A DNA stretch of 64,000 nucleotides from Xiamenia xianingshaonis (GCF_017945865.1 NZ_CP072829.1:1-64000); one strand, 5' to 3'. Positions 51,768 to 60,728 are shown, counted from the first letter of the stretch. Notes: a model not told the origin generated them from the sequence alone. A program made the numbers and translations.

Positions 51768-52211
51768 CTAGTCTTCCTTCACGACGAGCACGTCGCAGCG
51801 CATGTTGCGGATCAGGTAGGTGGAAACGCTGCCCACGAAGGCGTACTTGATGTTTGACAGGCCGCGCTCGCCGCATACGACCAGGTCGGGGTCCATCGGC
51901 TCGACCAGCTGCGTGGCCAGCGTGTCGGTGATTCTGCCGGCGCGAACCACCAGCTCTACTGACGGGATGTTGGCGTTGCCGCGCGCCTGGCCAAGCAGTT
52001 CGGCGAGGTCTTCCTCGATGCGCTTGGCGCCTTCTGCGCACAGCGCCTCGAAGTCGACGCCGGACGCCTCGTAAGGCACCGAGTCGATGACGTGGCCGAA
52101 CACCAGCTCGGCGCGGTTGCTCGCAGCAAGGGCGATGGCGCGCTCGGCCACGGCTTTCTGCGTGGAGGATCCGTCGAGTGCGGCAAAAATGCGCATGTAT
52201 CGTTGGGCCAT
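51768..52211 (-). CDS. Universal stress protein (UspA family)
   Basis: A 147-residue nucleotide-binding stress protein. The fold starts MRIFAALDGSSTQKAVAERAIALA, and the ATP-binding G-2x-G-9x-G-S motif is present as GERGLSNIKYAFVGSVS. Ribosome binding site aaaggag. The role is not predictable beyond stress or stasis. It is transcribed in the same direction as the dehydrogenase upstream (180-base gap), so cotranscription is possible. Confidence 0.93.
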   Translation of the reverse strand: MAQRYMRIFAALDGSSTQKAVAERAIALAASNRAELVFGHVIDSVPYEASGVDFEALCAEGAKRIEEDLAELLGQARGNANIPSVELVVRAGRITDTLATQLVEPMDPDLVVCGERGLSNIKYAFVGSVSTYLIRNMRCDVLVVKED

Positions 52212-52391
52212 GATGACTCCTTTCCTTGGTGCGATGATGTTCTATTGTACCAGATCGCCGGCTGCTTCTGACGACCTCGGGCTTGCCGTGGGCGAAGCGG
52301 GTGACGCCAGCACGACCGACGGGCGCGTGCGGCTAGCGAGCCGCCGCGGCCGACGTGCTGCCACGGCCACCGCTGCAGCACCCGGCCACCC

Positions 52392-53360
52392 CTACCGCTT
52401 GCACGCTTGCGGGTTCAGGCAGTCGTGCGGGACCAGGCCCTGCAGCACCTCGATGGGCGCTTGGGTGGCGCGGCGTATCAGCTCGGCACCGGACTGCTCC
52501 GACCAAAAGGCGGCGTGCGGCGTCAGGACGGTGTGCGGGGCCGCAAGCAGCGGGTCGTCCGGCGAGATGGGCTCGCCCTCGAACACGTCCAGCCCCGCGC
52601 CGAACAGCCTTCCCTCCACGAGCGCTTCGGCCAGGGCCTTCGTGTCGATGATCGGCCCGCGCGACGTGTTCACCACGACGGCGTCGGGCTTCATGAGCGC
52701 GATGGCGTCGGCGTCAAGCAGGTGGCGCGTTTCGGGCAGAAGCGCGGTGTGGAAGCTGACGACGTCGGCCTGGCGCAGCACGTCTTCGTAGGCCAGCACG
52801 GGAAAGCCTTCGGGGGTGTGGTCGCCTGGCTGCAGGGAATGCGACGTGCACACCACGCGAAAGCCCAGGCCACGAGCCTTTTCCGCGACGGCTCGCCCGA
52901 TGTTGCCCATGCCGACGACGCCGAACGTGCGGCCGTACACCTGCCCGAACGGTCGGGCGACCAAAAAGTCCCACTGCCCTTTGCGCAGGTTGGCGTCCAG
53001 CTCGGTGATGCGCCGCAGCACGGCCAGCGCGAGCGTGACGGCGTGGTCGGACACCACGTCGGTGGCGTAGCCGGGCACGTTGCACACCGCGATGCCGCGG
53101 GCAGTTGCGGCGGGGATGTCCACGTTGTCCACGCCCACGCCGGTGCGCGAGATGACCCGGCATTTCGGCAGCGCGTCGATGACCCGCTTCGTGAACTGGC
53201 CGTACGACGTGATGATGCCGTCGGCGTCGGCGGCGTTTTTGATGATGCCGTCCTCTGAAGGGTCGTGGAACACGGCGAGTTCCATGCCGGCTTGCCTGAC
53301 GAGGTCTTCGCAGATGCGCAGGTCGTCGAAGCTCGTGTCGACGATGACGATTTTTGGCAT
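52392..53360 (-). CDS. D-2-hydroxyacid dehydrogenase (SerA-like)
   Basis: NAD-dependent oxidoreductase of 322 residues, cytoplasmic. The Rossmann motif GVVGMGNIGRAVAEKA, the substrate Arg in VVNTSRGPIID, the Glu in LDVFEGEP and the catalytic His in LTPHAAFWSEQ are all present. Phosphoglycerate dehydrogenase, hydroxypyruvate reductase and C-terminal binding protein families share these; the short form without an ACT domain and the AAFWSE motif point to the CtBP/glyoxylate-reductase-like group. Ribosome binding site agaagga. It follows rsgA by 66 bases. Confidence 0.9.
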   Translation of the reverse strand: MPKIVIVDTSFDDLRICEDLVRQAGMELAVFHDPSEDGIIKNAADADGIITSYGQFTKRVIDALPKCRVISRTGVGVDNVDIPAATARGIAVCNVPGYATDVVSDHAVTLALAVLRRITELDANLRKGQWDFLVARPFGQVYGRTFGVVGMGNIGRAVAEKARGLGFRVVCTSHSLQPGDHTPEGFPVLAYEDVLRQADVVSFHTALLPETRHLLDADAIALMKPDAVVVNTSRGPIIDTKALAEALVEGRLFGAGLDVFEGEPISPDDPLLAAPHTVLTPHAAFWSEQSGAELIRRATQAPIEVLQGLVPHDCLNPQACKR

Positions 53361-53426
53361 AGGTCCTTCTTTCGTGAAAGCTGGGAAAGCGCCGACTGAA
53401 GCCGTCTGCGCTGGGCTGCACCGCGG

Positions 53427-54530
53427 TCAGTTGCGGCGTTTTTTGGTGCGGCGGCGGTGGGCGTTCGTGACGCCCTTTTTCGCGTCGGACGCCTTCTCGC
53501 CGCGCAGGCGTCGGGCTTCTTCTCGGCGTTCTCGCAGGTCAAACGTCTCGTGGCGCAGCGTCTGGTACGATTCGAAGCGCTCGGGCGCAAGCTGGCCCGC
53601 TTCCACGGCGGCCCGCACGGCGCAGCCGGGCTCGTCTTTGTGGCGGCAGTCGCGGAACCGGCAGCTCGCGGCCAGCGCCTCGACGTCGGCGAAGGCGGCC
53701 TCGATGCCCGTGTCGGCCTCCCACAGCCCCAGCCCTCGCACGCCGGGCATGTCCACGACGTTTCCACCGCCGGGGATGTGCACCATTTCGCGGTTGACCG
53801 TGGTGTGGCGCCCCTTCCCGTCTTCGCGCACGGGGGTGGTCTCTTGCAGATTGAAGCCAACCAGCATGTTGACCAGGCTCGACTTGCCCACGCCGCTTTT
53901 GCCGATCAGCACGGCGGTGGTGTCTGGCGCGATCAGCTCGCGCACGGCCTCGATGCTGGCCGGGTCGTTTTCCGACACCACGAGCGTCGCCACGTCGGGG
54001 CCGGTCAGCGCTTCCACGCGCTCGCGCATCTCCTGCACGTGTCGCTCGCTTTCGGCCAGGTCGGCCTTTGTGAGCACGACCGTCACGGCCGCGCCCGTTT
54101 CGTAGGCGAGCACCAGTTCGCGCTCGAGCCGGCGCACGTTCACGTCGGCGAGCGGCTGGGCGACGATGACGCGGTCGAAATTCGCGGCCAGGACCTGGGG
54201 CAACGCTCGGTCGGTCGGGTCTTTGCGCACGAAGGCCCGCACGCGCGGCTCCACGGCGGAGATGATGCCCTTGTCGTGGCCGCGCGGCACTTCGACCGTC
54301 ACGCGGTCGCCGATGACGGCCCGCACGTCTTCGCCCTTTACGAGCGCGATGGCGTGCTCGCAGCGAATCTCGCGGCCGCTCGCGGTTCTCACCAAGGGAA
54401 ACCCGCGGTCGAGCTTCACCACCTGGCCGGCGACGGTGCAGGGATCGCCGGCCGTGACCTCGTCGTTCACGTCTGCTTCGTCGCTTGCCGGCACGCTCTG
54501 TCCGGCGGTCTCGTTGATTTCGTTGCGCAC
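53427..54530 (-). CDS. rsgA: Small ribosomal subunit biogenesis GTPase RsgA
   Basis: Circularly permuted GTPase acting late in 30S assembly. The OB-fold precedes the permuted G domain: G4 (TKADL) comes before G1 (LIGKSGVGKSSLVNML) and G3 (DMPGVRGLGL). The zinc finger CRFRDCRHKDEPGCAVRAAV follows, then a basic tail (KKGVTNAHRRRTKKRRN). Length 367, with an acidic 25-residue N-terminal extension. It starts three bases after the stop of the secreted-protein gene, so it is in the trkH operon. Confidence 0.96.
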   Translation of the reverse strand: MRNEINETAGQSVPASDEADVNDEVTAGDPCTVAGQVVKLDRGFPLVRTASGREIRCEHAIALVKGEDVRAVIGDRVTVEVPRGHDKGIISAVEPRVRAFVRKDPTDRALPQVLAANFDRVIVAQPLADVNVRRLERELVLAYETGAAVTVVLTKADLAESERHVQEMRERVEALTGPDVATLVVSENDPASIEAVRELIAPDTTAVLIGKSGVGKSSLVNMLVGFNLQETTPVREDGKGRHTTVNREMVHIPGGGNVVDMPGVRGLGLWEADTGIEAAFADVEALAASCRFRDCRHKDEPGCAVRAAVEAGQLAPERFESYQTLRHETFDLRERREEARRLRGEKASDAKKGVTNAHRRRTKKRRN

Positions 54531-54533
54531 TGC

Positions 54534-55562
54534 TTACCGCCGCCTTTCGGACAGGAGATAGAACACCATCATCATCGCCAGACCGACCGACACCAGCACC
54601 GCGCCTGGAATGAATGCGTGGGGGTCGAACGTCTCGTGGACGGTTTCGCCGGGGCTGACCACCGCCACGTCCTCAGCATGCAGGTCGGACGCGCCGTCGT
54701 GCTGTGCGCACGCCAAGTGGAACGTCCCGCGCACCTTGAGGGTGGTGCCGCGCACGCCGTAGCGCCCGAACTGGTCGATCTTCGCGGCGGATTCTTCGGA
54801 CAGGTAGACGGAGATGGTCGACGAGTCGGCGGCGGACGACAGCACGATCCACCGGTAGCGCCCACGCAGCGTCGCACGGATGCTGTCGCCGACAACCTCG
54901 CCGGTGACCTGGACCGTTTGGTTGTCGAAGTAGGGGTCGGCCGCGCTGAGGTCTTGGATGGACGTGTCGTAGATGAACGAGCTGTCGGGAAGCTGCTGCG
55001 GCATGACGGCGTTGTTGTCGGAAAGCCAGTCGTCCTTGGGGGCCTCTTCGTTCGTGCTCGGCGCGGTCGGCTCGTTGGATTTCGGCTGTTCTTCCACGTC
55101 TGGCTCTTCGACGCCGCCGAACAGCGGGCTTTCGGCGGGCAGGCCGAAGTCGTCGACGGAATTGCCGTCGGCGGCCGGGTCGTCGGGGCCGAGCTTGCGG
55201 TCTTCGGGGCCGGGGGCGGCGTCGGTGCCGCTGGGCGCCTGGTCGCTTGGGCCGGCGGCGTCGGTGCCGCCTTCGTCCGTGCCGGCTTCTGCGTCGGTGC
55301 CGTTCAAGGGGCCTTTGTCGGCAGCGTCGTCGGGCAGCGTCGCGCCTGCGTTCGCCGGGTCGGGCTGGGGGTCGTCTTCGGCCCAGGCCAGCCAGGGGCT
55401 TGCCGCCCGCGATGCGGCTTCGCCCGGCGCCGCCGCCTCTCGTGACGCCGCCCCGCCGTCCACGGCCGCCGACGTGCTTGCCGTCAGCGGCGCTCCCAGC
55501 GCAACGCCTGCGGCAAGGATGACGGCGACCGCCGTTCGTGCGATGTTCGCGGGCCACCTCAT
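54534..55562 (-). CDS. Exported OB-fold membrane-anchored protein of the trkH operon
   Basis: A 342-residue protein of unknown function. A signal peptide (RTAVAVILAAGVALGAPLTASTSA) is followed by about 150 residues rich in Asp/Pro/Ala/Gly, which look like an extended spacer. A compact domain (about 200-305, DNQTVQVTGEVVGDSIRATL...RWIVLSSAADSSTISVYLSEE...VRGTFHLACAQH) resembles a nucleic-acid-type OB fold used in other exported proteins. One C-terminal helix (GAVLVSVGLAMMMVFYLLSERRR) anchors it. The ATG overlaps the trkH stop as ATGA, so translation is coupled. A longer reading from 55652 lies inside trkH and is not supported. Confidence 0.8.
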   Translation of the reverse strand: MRWPANIARTAVAVILAAGVALGAPLTASTSAAVDGGAASREAAAPGEAASRAASPWLAWAEDDPQPDPANAGATLPDDAADKGPLNGTDAEAGTDEGGTDAAGPSDQAPSGTDAAPGPEDRKLGPDDPAADGNSVDDFGLPAESPLFGGVEEPDVEEQPKSNEPTAPSTNEEAPKDDWLSDNNAVMPQQLPDSSFIYDTSIQDLSAADPYFDNQTVQVTGEVVGDSIRATLRGRYRWIVLSSAADSSTISVYLSEESAAKIDQFGRYGVRGTTLKVRGTFHLACAQHDGASDLHAEDVAVVSPGETVHETFDPHAFIPGAVLVSVGLAMMMVFYLLSERRR

Positions 55563-57079
55563 GAGCGCCGGCCCCAGCGCCTCGGGTTGAGCGACACGAC
55601 GACTTCCACGATAAGCGCGATGAGCGTCACGAATTCCAGACGTCCGGCCCACATTTGGAAGATGTAGAACGCCTCGAGCGTCAAGGGCATGCCCGCCGAC
55701 GCAATGCTTGACGACAGGCCGCCGTTAGACGCCATGGCGACCGATTCGAAGATGGCCTGGGTCGCCTCGTAGCCGTGCGCGATGCCCACGAGCGCCCCGA
55801 CAAGGTAGGTGACGATGTACAGCACGAATACCGTCATGGCCTCTTTTACCAGTTCAGGCGAGAGAATGCGGTGGCCGACGTGAAAATACGACACCACCAC
55901 GCGGGCCGAATCGGGCGCGAGCGCTTCTTTCACGGTGGACACGAGGGACTTCAAGATGATACCGACGCGGCTGAATTTTATGCCGCCGGTGGTCGATCCC
56001 GCGCTGCCGCCGACGGCCATGAGCAGCGCCACGACCAAAAACGAGCCGGACGTGAACACCGTGGTCAGCTGGTTGGTCGTAATGTTGAGCAAACCGGTCG
56101 TCGAAAACGACGCGATGATCGTGAACAGCCCGCGGCGCAGCAGCACCGGCAGGCTGGAGAATTCGGCGCTTCCGATGAGCGATGCGGTGAAGACCAGGGT
56201 CATGATGGACAGCCACAGGATCATCGTGCGGATCTCGATGTCGCGGAAAAACGCGTCCAGCCGGCCCTTCCACACTTCGGCGAACAGCACGAAGTTGATG
56301 GAGCCGCCCAGCATGAGGATCATCAGCAGAAACTCGATGGGCACGGAATGGTAGTACAGGATGCTTTGGCTCATGGGCGCGAATCCGCCGGTCAGAAACG
56401 CGGTGATGGACAGCCACAGCCCCTGCAAAAACGCGCGCGCGGGCTCCATGCCGATGAAGATGCACAGGAGCGTGAGCGCAGCCGTCGCCAGAATGATGAC
56501 CCCGACGGCGATCTTTGCGATGAACTGGGCCGTTTGCACCACGTTGGGCACCACGTGCTCGCTGCGGCCTTCCGACACGTACAGGCTGGCGCCCGCGCCG
56601 CGTCCGAACAGGCCGAACGACAGCGCCACCACGATGAGTCCCAAGCCGCCGATCAGGTGCAGCATGAAGCGCCACATGTTGTCGGCGTAAGACAGGTGGT
56701 CGAGGTCTTGGATGATGGATGCGCCGGTGGTGGTGATGCCGGACACGCCGTCGAACAGCGCGTCGGTGTAGGTGGCGAAGTGGCCCGACAGATACAACGG
56801 CAGCGAGGCCAGCACGGCCAGCACGATCCAGGACAGGCCGGTGACGACGATGGCTTGCTGGCGGTTGAGCCGGCCGGGATCGATGTGCAGGAAGCGCAGC
56901 GCCGTGCCCGCGATGAGCGACACGCCGATGGTGAGCAGGTAGTGGCCGGCGGGCGTCCATTCCTGAAACACCAGCGCCGTCAGAAACGGCACGAGCAGCG
57001 CCAGCGACGAGAACGAGACGAGCACGCCGAGGTAGTGTCCGACGACCCGCAGGTCATAGAGCGTAAACCGCTGCCACAT
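55559..57079 (-). CDS. trkH: Trk-type potassium uptake protein TrkH
   Basis: Membrane pore subunit of potassium uptake, 506 residues. The four filter-loop repeats are visible: FDGVSGITTTGASI, LWLSITAFLTGGFAPMSQS, FTIIASFSTTGLLNI and FESVAMASNGGLSS. Its usual cytoplasmic regulator TrkA is not in the window. It lies between a tiny one-helix gene and the OB-fold exported protein in a tight operon with rsgA. No ribosome binding site is strong, in line with coupling to the tiny gene three bases upstream. Confidence 0.95.
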   Translation of the reverse strand: MWQRFTLYDLRVVGHYLGVLVSFSSLALLVPFLTALVFQEWTPAGHYLLTIGVSLIAGTALRFLHIDPGRLNRQQAIVVTGLSWIVLAVLASLPLYLSGHFATYTDALFDGVSGITTTGASIIQDLDHLSYADNMWRFMLHLIGGLGLIVVALSFGLFGRGAGASLYVSEGRSEHVVPNVVQTAQFIAKIAVGVIILATAALTLLCIFIGMEPARAFLQGLWLSITAFLTGGFAPMSQSILYYHSVPIEFLLMILMLGGSINFVLFAEVWKGRLDAFFRDIEIRTMILWLSIMTLVFTASLIGSAEFSSLPVLLRRGLFTIIASFSTTGLLNITTNQLTTVFTSGSFLVVALLMAVGGSAGSTTGGIKFSRVGIILKSLVSTVKEALAPDSARVVVSYFHVGHRILSPELVKEAMTVFVLYIVTYLVGALVGIAHGYEATQAIFESVAMASNGGLSSSIASAGMPLTLEAFYIFQMWAGRLEFVTLIALIVEVVVSLNPRRWGRRS

Positions 57080-57082
57080 GGC

Positions 57083-57220
57083 TTATCCGTACACGAGGCG
57101 GACAAGCACGATGATGATCCACAGGAACAGCAGCATGCACACCAAAAACGCGAGCACCACGCCGACGCTTAGCGCCGGCACCTGAAAAGCGGTTCGTGTG
57201 TCGCGTTTCCTACGGGCCAT
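57083..57220 (-). CDS. 45-residue single-helix membrane peptide ahead of trkH
   Basis: The product has a basic N-terminus (MARRKRDTRT) and one long hydrophobic helix (VGVVLAFLVCMLLFLWIIIVLV), ending RLVYG. It stops three bases before the trkH ATG and is preceded by TAGAAT (57230-57235), so it is the first gene of the operon. By analogy to KdpF and other small subunits it may stabilise or regulate TrkH; this is inference from position. It is not a family I recognise. The -10 leaves only about three bases of leader, so the mRNA may be leaderless. Confidence 0.75.
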   Translation of the reverse strand: MARRKRDTRTAFQVPALSVGVVLAFLVCMLLFLWIIIVLVRLVYG

Positions 57221-57229
57221 AGTCCCGCT

Positions 57230-57235
57230 ATTCTA
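57230..57235 (-). promoter_or_regulatory. -10 element of the trkH operon
   Basis: TAGAAT on the minus strand, ending ten bases before the ATG of the 45-residue gene. No -35 is clear. Confidence 0.45.
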
Positions 57236-57297
57236 GTACAAGAACCCCAGCCCACAGCCGCGAATTCGCATCTGTGGGCAAAGGGGCACACGGAGGT

Positions 57298-57445
57298 GCC
57301 AGCAGGGTGGGGGGAGACAGCACCGCGGCGGGCAACACGGCGGTGCTGGTGGCACGGCGGCGGCAGCACGGCGGCGGCAGCACGGCGGCGCAGGCAGCAC
57401 GACGGCGGCTGGTGGCACGGCGGCGCTGGTGGGCAACGGCCGTGT
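57298..57445. repeat. GGCGGCAGCAC-type minisatellite
   Basis: Between trkH-operon promoter and rubrerythrin (57221-57567, no gene). Imperfect tandem repeats of GGTGGCACGGCGGCGGCAGC and shorter CACGGCGGCGGCAG units; strongly purine/G-rich on the plus strand. Translations give Gly/Arg/Ala repeats in all frames and are not credible as protein. Confidence 0.7.
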
Positions 57446-57567
57446 TACCTTCTGGTCGCAGCGGCTTTTCAATGGCTTGTTTCCGCAGATCGCGGCATGA
57501 AACCTCGGTATAACTAACGGTGCGAGATCCAGTCATCCTTGTAATTCCAGAGAAAGGATCGCGAATT

Positions 57568-58116
57568 ATGAGCACCGAACTCAAGAAAAACTCTCAGTCC
57601 TGGAAAAACCTCGAACACGCGCTGGGGCTGGAATGCCGGGCCTATTGCGAGTACACGTTCTACAGCCAGCAGGCCGCCAAAGACGGCTACACGCAGATCA
57701 GCGAGATTTTCGCCGAGACGGCCGACAACGAGCTGCGCCACGCGAAGCTGCTGTTCAAGAAGATGCACGACGACGCGATTCCGCACACGCTCGACAATTT
57801 GGAGGCCGCGCGTCACGACGAAGAGGTCGAAGGCGTCGAGACGTACCAGAAGGCCGCGCAGGACGCCCGCGACGAAGGCTTGGATGACCTGGGCGAATGG
57901 TTCGACATGCTCGCGGACATCGAGCTGCACCACAAGGAGCGCTTCGAAACGCTGATCGGCCGCATCAACGCCGACGAGGTGTTCCATCGTGAAGAGCCGA
58001 AGGTGTGGTACTGCACCGTGTGCGGCCACATCCACGTCGGCACCGAGCCGCCGGAGTGCTGTCCGGTGTGCGACCATCCGCGCGGCCATTTCGAGATCAA
58101 GGCCGAAAACTATTAG
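57568..58116 (+). CDS. Rubrerythrin
   Basis: Non-haem diiron peroxidase that protects anaerobes against hydrogen peroxide. The ferritin-like domain has the diiron ligands (EHALGLECRAYCEY, AETADNELRHAKLL, DIELHHKERF). The C-terminal rubredoxin domain has YCTVCGHIHVG and CPVCDHPRGHFE with the four Cys ligands. Length 182, standard order. Ribosome binding site agaaagga. An in-frame upstream start lies in the leader and is not needed. Confidence 0.96.
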   Translation: MSTELKKNSQSWKNLEHALGLECRAYCEYTFYSQQAAKDGYTQISEIFAETADNELRHAKLLFKKMHDDAIPHTLDNLEAARHDEEVEGVETYQKAAQDARDEGLDDLGEWFDMLADIELHHKERFETLIGRINADEVFHREEPKVWYCTVCGHIHVGTEPPECCPVCDHPRGHFEIKAENY

Positions 58117-58537
58117 GCAGTCGCCGGTCGGCCGCCTTGCCCGCCTGCGCTTGACGGCGGCGTTTTGCCGACAAAAGAGAGCAGCGCCCTTGCTGAAGGG
58201 GCGCTGCCTCAACACCCAATCGCCAGAATCTCGCTGCGATTCGCGATCATGAAGAACGTTGTTTTCGCCGAAGGAGAAGCCCGAAGGCACGGCGCGTTCC
58301 TTTCGAGTGTACGGCCATGATAGGTCCTGTGCATTCAATTATCAATATCGCAAATACTAATATGTAAATCTTTCACATAAGATAGTTACAAAAGTGGATA
58401 GCGATAGCCACTTGCGGGATAATGACTTCCGAAAACGCGCCGCTTCAACGGCCGTGCTTCAACAAGGAGGTAAAACACCAGGTCACGTGCGAGCAAGCTT
58501 CGCAGTTGCGTGAACGGACGATGCGATAGGACAGGTC
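58117..58537. other. Intergenic region after rubrerythrin
   Basis: No gene. A GC-rich hairpin (GCAGCGCCC 58181-58189 with GGGCGCTGC 58199-58207) may terminate rubrerythrin but lacks a U-tract. From 58325 to 58420 it is AT-rich, with AAGTGG/CCACTT flanking a 10-base spacer (58392-58413) and GATAAT (58419-58424) as a possible -10 for the next gene. A very purine-rich ribosome-binding-like AACAAGGAGG occurs at 58458, about 70 bases before the called start. Confidence 0.4.
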
Positions 58538-59824
58538 ATGGCAGTACAGAGCATGGACGACATAGTTGCGCTGCTCAGCGACGACTTCTTTTACCGCGTC
58601 CGCACGATGGCCGACTGCGATTTTGTGTTGTACGAGGACTTGAACGGCTGGGAATTCCCCGGCGGCATGACGCAGGACGAGGCGTGGCGGCTGATCACGG
58701 CGGTGCGCAAGCAGGCGGCCATCTTCTCGCCGGACGATCCGTACCGCACGGTCGACAGCTGGTTCGTGACCACCACCGTCATGGCGCGGGACACCAAAGA
58801 CCTCGAGCTGCGCTGCATGGCGGGCTTCCCGCTGGACAGCGCGCTGGAAACGCTGCAAGGGTCGCCGTACGTGACGAGCTTCATCGAACGCACGCTTTTG
58901 CAGGGCATGGAGGCCGACCGTGCGCCCATCACCGCCGAGCGCGTCCACGAGATCTTCACCGGCGCCCCGGTGGAAAACGACATAGAGCGCGTGGTGAGCA
59001 ACTACTTTGAAATCAGCCACGACGCAGACGACCTGGCGCGTCGCGACATCACGTATGGCCTGATAGAAACGTTGTACTACCGACTGGTGGAAGGCACCGA
59101 CGCAGAAGCGCTCCCCGAGCGCGGCGAGGTGCCGCCGGTCGATCCGCGCGTGTTGCCGCCGTCGACGCGCGAGTGCATCGACGCGATCCTGCGCCGCACC
59201 GACCTCGAAGGCGACAACGAGCAGCGCATGGGGCCGTTTTTGCGCATCGTGACCGTCACCTGGTATTTCTGGAACTTCGACGTGTTCCCGCGGTTCAACA
59301 CGCTGGTGGGGCTGCTGCTGCGCAACGTGCTGGCCATCAAGTGGGGGCTGCCGGTGCTCAGCTGGCTGCCGGTGACGTATTACCCGTTTGGCGACATGAA
59401 CACGCCGCGCATGGAGCAGGTTTACCGGAGCTGGGCGGTTGACCAGGGGTTTGGCCTGGATTTCACGTCGTATTACACCGTGTACGCCAAGCAGTACCTG
59501 CGTGAGCTCGACCAGCTGTCGGAAGCGGTGCGACGTCTGTGGGACCTCAACCGGCGCGTGGGCGAGACCGTCTCGGGCGATTTGAACGAGCGGCAGAAGT
59601 CCATCGTGCTGGCGGTGAGCGTCGATCCGGACGCGGTGCTGCGCATCGACCCGCACCGGCGCACGTTCCGCGTGGCATACGCGACGGCCCGCAGGGACTT
59701 CCTGGACCTGGAACAGCAGGGATACTTGGTCCGCGAGCAGCAAGGACGCGCCTTCGTCTTCCGCGCGACGCCAGAGCTGCGCCGGGTGCTGGACCGCCTG
59801 CACGAGCAGGCGGAGGCCAAGTAG
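58538..59824 (+). CDS. Fic-like protein with C-terminal winged helix, catalytic motif degenerate
   Basis: A 428-residue cytoplasmic protein. The helix FLRIVTVTWYFWNFDVFPRFNTLVGLLLRNVL followed by IKWGLPVLSWLPVTYYP has the shape of the Fic core, but the catalytic HPFxxGNGR is replaced by FDVFPRFNT, so AMP transfer is unlikely. The last 90 residues (LNERQKSIVLAVSV...RVAYATARRDFLDLEQQGYLVREQQGRAFVF) look like the winged helix often fused to Fic proteins. The N-terminal 150 residues are unrecognised. Weak ribosome binding site; an alternative start further upstream is possible. Assignment by pattern only. Confidence 0.6.
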   Translation: MAVQSMDDIVALLSDDFFYRVRTMADCDFVLYEDLNGWEFPGGMTQDEAWRLITAVRKQAAIFSPDDPYRTVDSWFVTTTVMARDTKDLELRCMAGFPLDSALETLQGSPYVTSFIERTLLQGMEADRAPITAERVHEIFTGAPVENDIERVVSNYFEISHDADDLARRDITYGLIETLYYRLVEGTDAEALPERGEVPPVDPRVLPPSTRECIDAILRRTDLEGDNEQRMGPFLRIVTVTWYFWNFDVFPRFNTLVGLLLRNVLAIKWGLPVLSWLPVTYYPFGDMNTPRMEQVYRSWAVDQGFGLDFTSYYTVYAKQYLRELDQLSEAVRRLWDLNRRVGETVSGDLNERQKSIVLAVSVDPDAVLRIDPHRRTFRVAYATARRDFLDLEQQGYLVREQQGRAFVFRATPELRRVLDRLHEQAEAK

Positions 59825-60043
59825 TCGGGGTGCTGAGCTGGGATTTCGGCGGGGCGGTAGGGAGTTTGGCGCTGGAACTCCGGCTAGGTCGGCGGGCGCG
59901 GCTGGCAGTGCGGGTGCGGCCCGGCAACGCCGGGGAGGCCGGCGCTGCCGGGCCGGTCGAGCCGCCGGGGCTAGGGTTCCGGGGTGCTAAAAGGCCGGCG
60001 CGGCGGGCTGGGGTGCTGGATTTTGGTTCGGGTGGGCTTCTAA

Positions 60044-60286
60044 TATGAAGAATATGTGTACTGGAGATTATGAGCCGCATTTCGGCATTCCGCGCATCAT
60101 TTCCCCCAATTTGAAGGTCGTCCGAAGCGAAAAACGGCCGAATTCTGCCCCTTGGAAGCCGAAGTGCCCCCAAAACTGATGTATATATACCTATTATAAG
60201 CGTCCTGTCGGTGACAATACGTCGAAAATGATGCGCAAGGAGGCAGATACCGCCATCAAAATCTCCAGTACACATATTCTTCACAT
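60044..60286. repeat. Terminal-inverted-repeat element, copy E
   Basis: 243 bp. Left TATGAAGAATATGTGTACTG then GAGATTAT; right AAAATCTCCAGTACACATAT then TCTTCACAT, matching over about 27 bp with one or two mismatches. Inner GCATCATTT (60094) and AAAATGATGC (ends 60234) are 50 and 52 bases from the ends. The core has GTATATATACC and CTATTATAAG. The preceding 59825-60043 is G-rich low-complexity sequence with no gene. Confidence 0.9.
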
Positions 60287-60728
60287 TTGTCGGGAGACTT
60301 GAGGGGCTTACCAGGAGCCTTGGGCCGGCAAACTCGGTCAAATGAGGCAGAGGTTGCTATTCCCGGCCTTCTCCCTTCTAGCGTGCTTTCCCGTGCTGCC
60401 TGCCCGTCCTCTGCTGCTTGCGGTTCTGCCGCTTCCGCCTTCTCTCCAGCCTGTTTCCCCTGCTGCCTGCAGTTTCCCTGCTTTCCCCCGCTGCCTGCGT
60501 TTTCTCCGCCTTCTTCTCAGCTTGCTTGTTCCCCTGCGGCTTGCTCGCTCCCCCCCTTGCCGCCTGCGGTTCTCGCGCTTTCCCCTGCGACCTGCTTCCC
60601 CTCCCGCTCCGCCTTCCTCCGTGCGCGGATTCTCTGGCCCCGTCGATTTTGCAGCTGCCGACTGCTGCTGCGCGTTGTGCTACCCTGAACCGCGAGAAAA
60701 ATAGAACGCCCCGCGACCAGGAGGAACG
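60287..60728. other. Pyrimidine-rich low-complexity region before the aminotransferase
   Basis: No gene. 60360-60640 is strongly C/T-rich on the plus strand, with imperfect phrases CTGCCTGCGGTTTTC, CTTTCCC and CTCCGCCTTC. An antisense frame gives a Lys/Arg/Gln/Glu-rich reading without family features and is rejected. Downstream, CAGGAGGAACG supplies the ribosome binding site for the aminotransferase. Confidence 0.5.

Noticed and set aside
53457-55445. 662-residue plus-strand frame opposite rsgA and the exported protein
   Set aside because: Crosses two genes and an operon junction on the other strand; no motif.
55775-57172. 465-residue plus-strand frame opposite trkH
   Set aside because: Charged His/Gln/Arg-rich reading typical of the antisense of a membrane protein.
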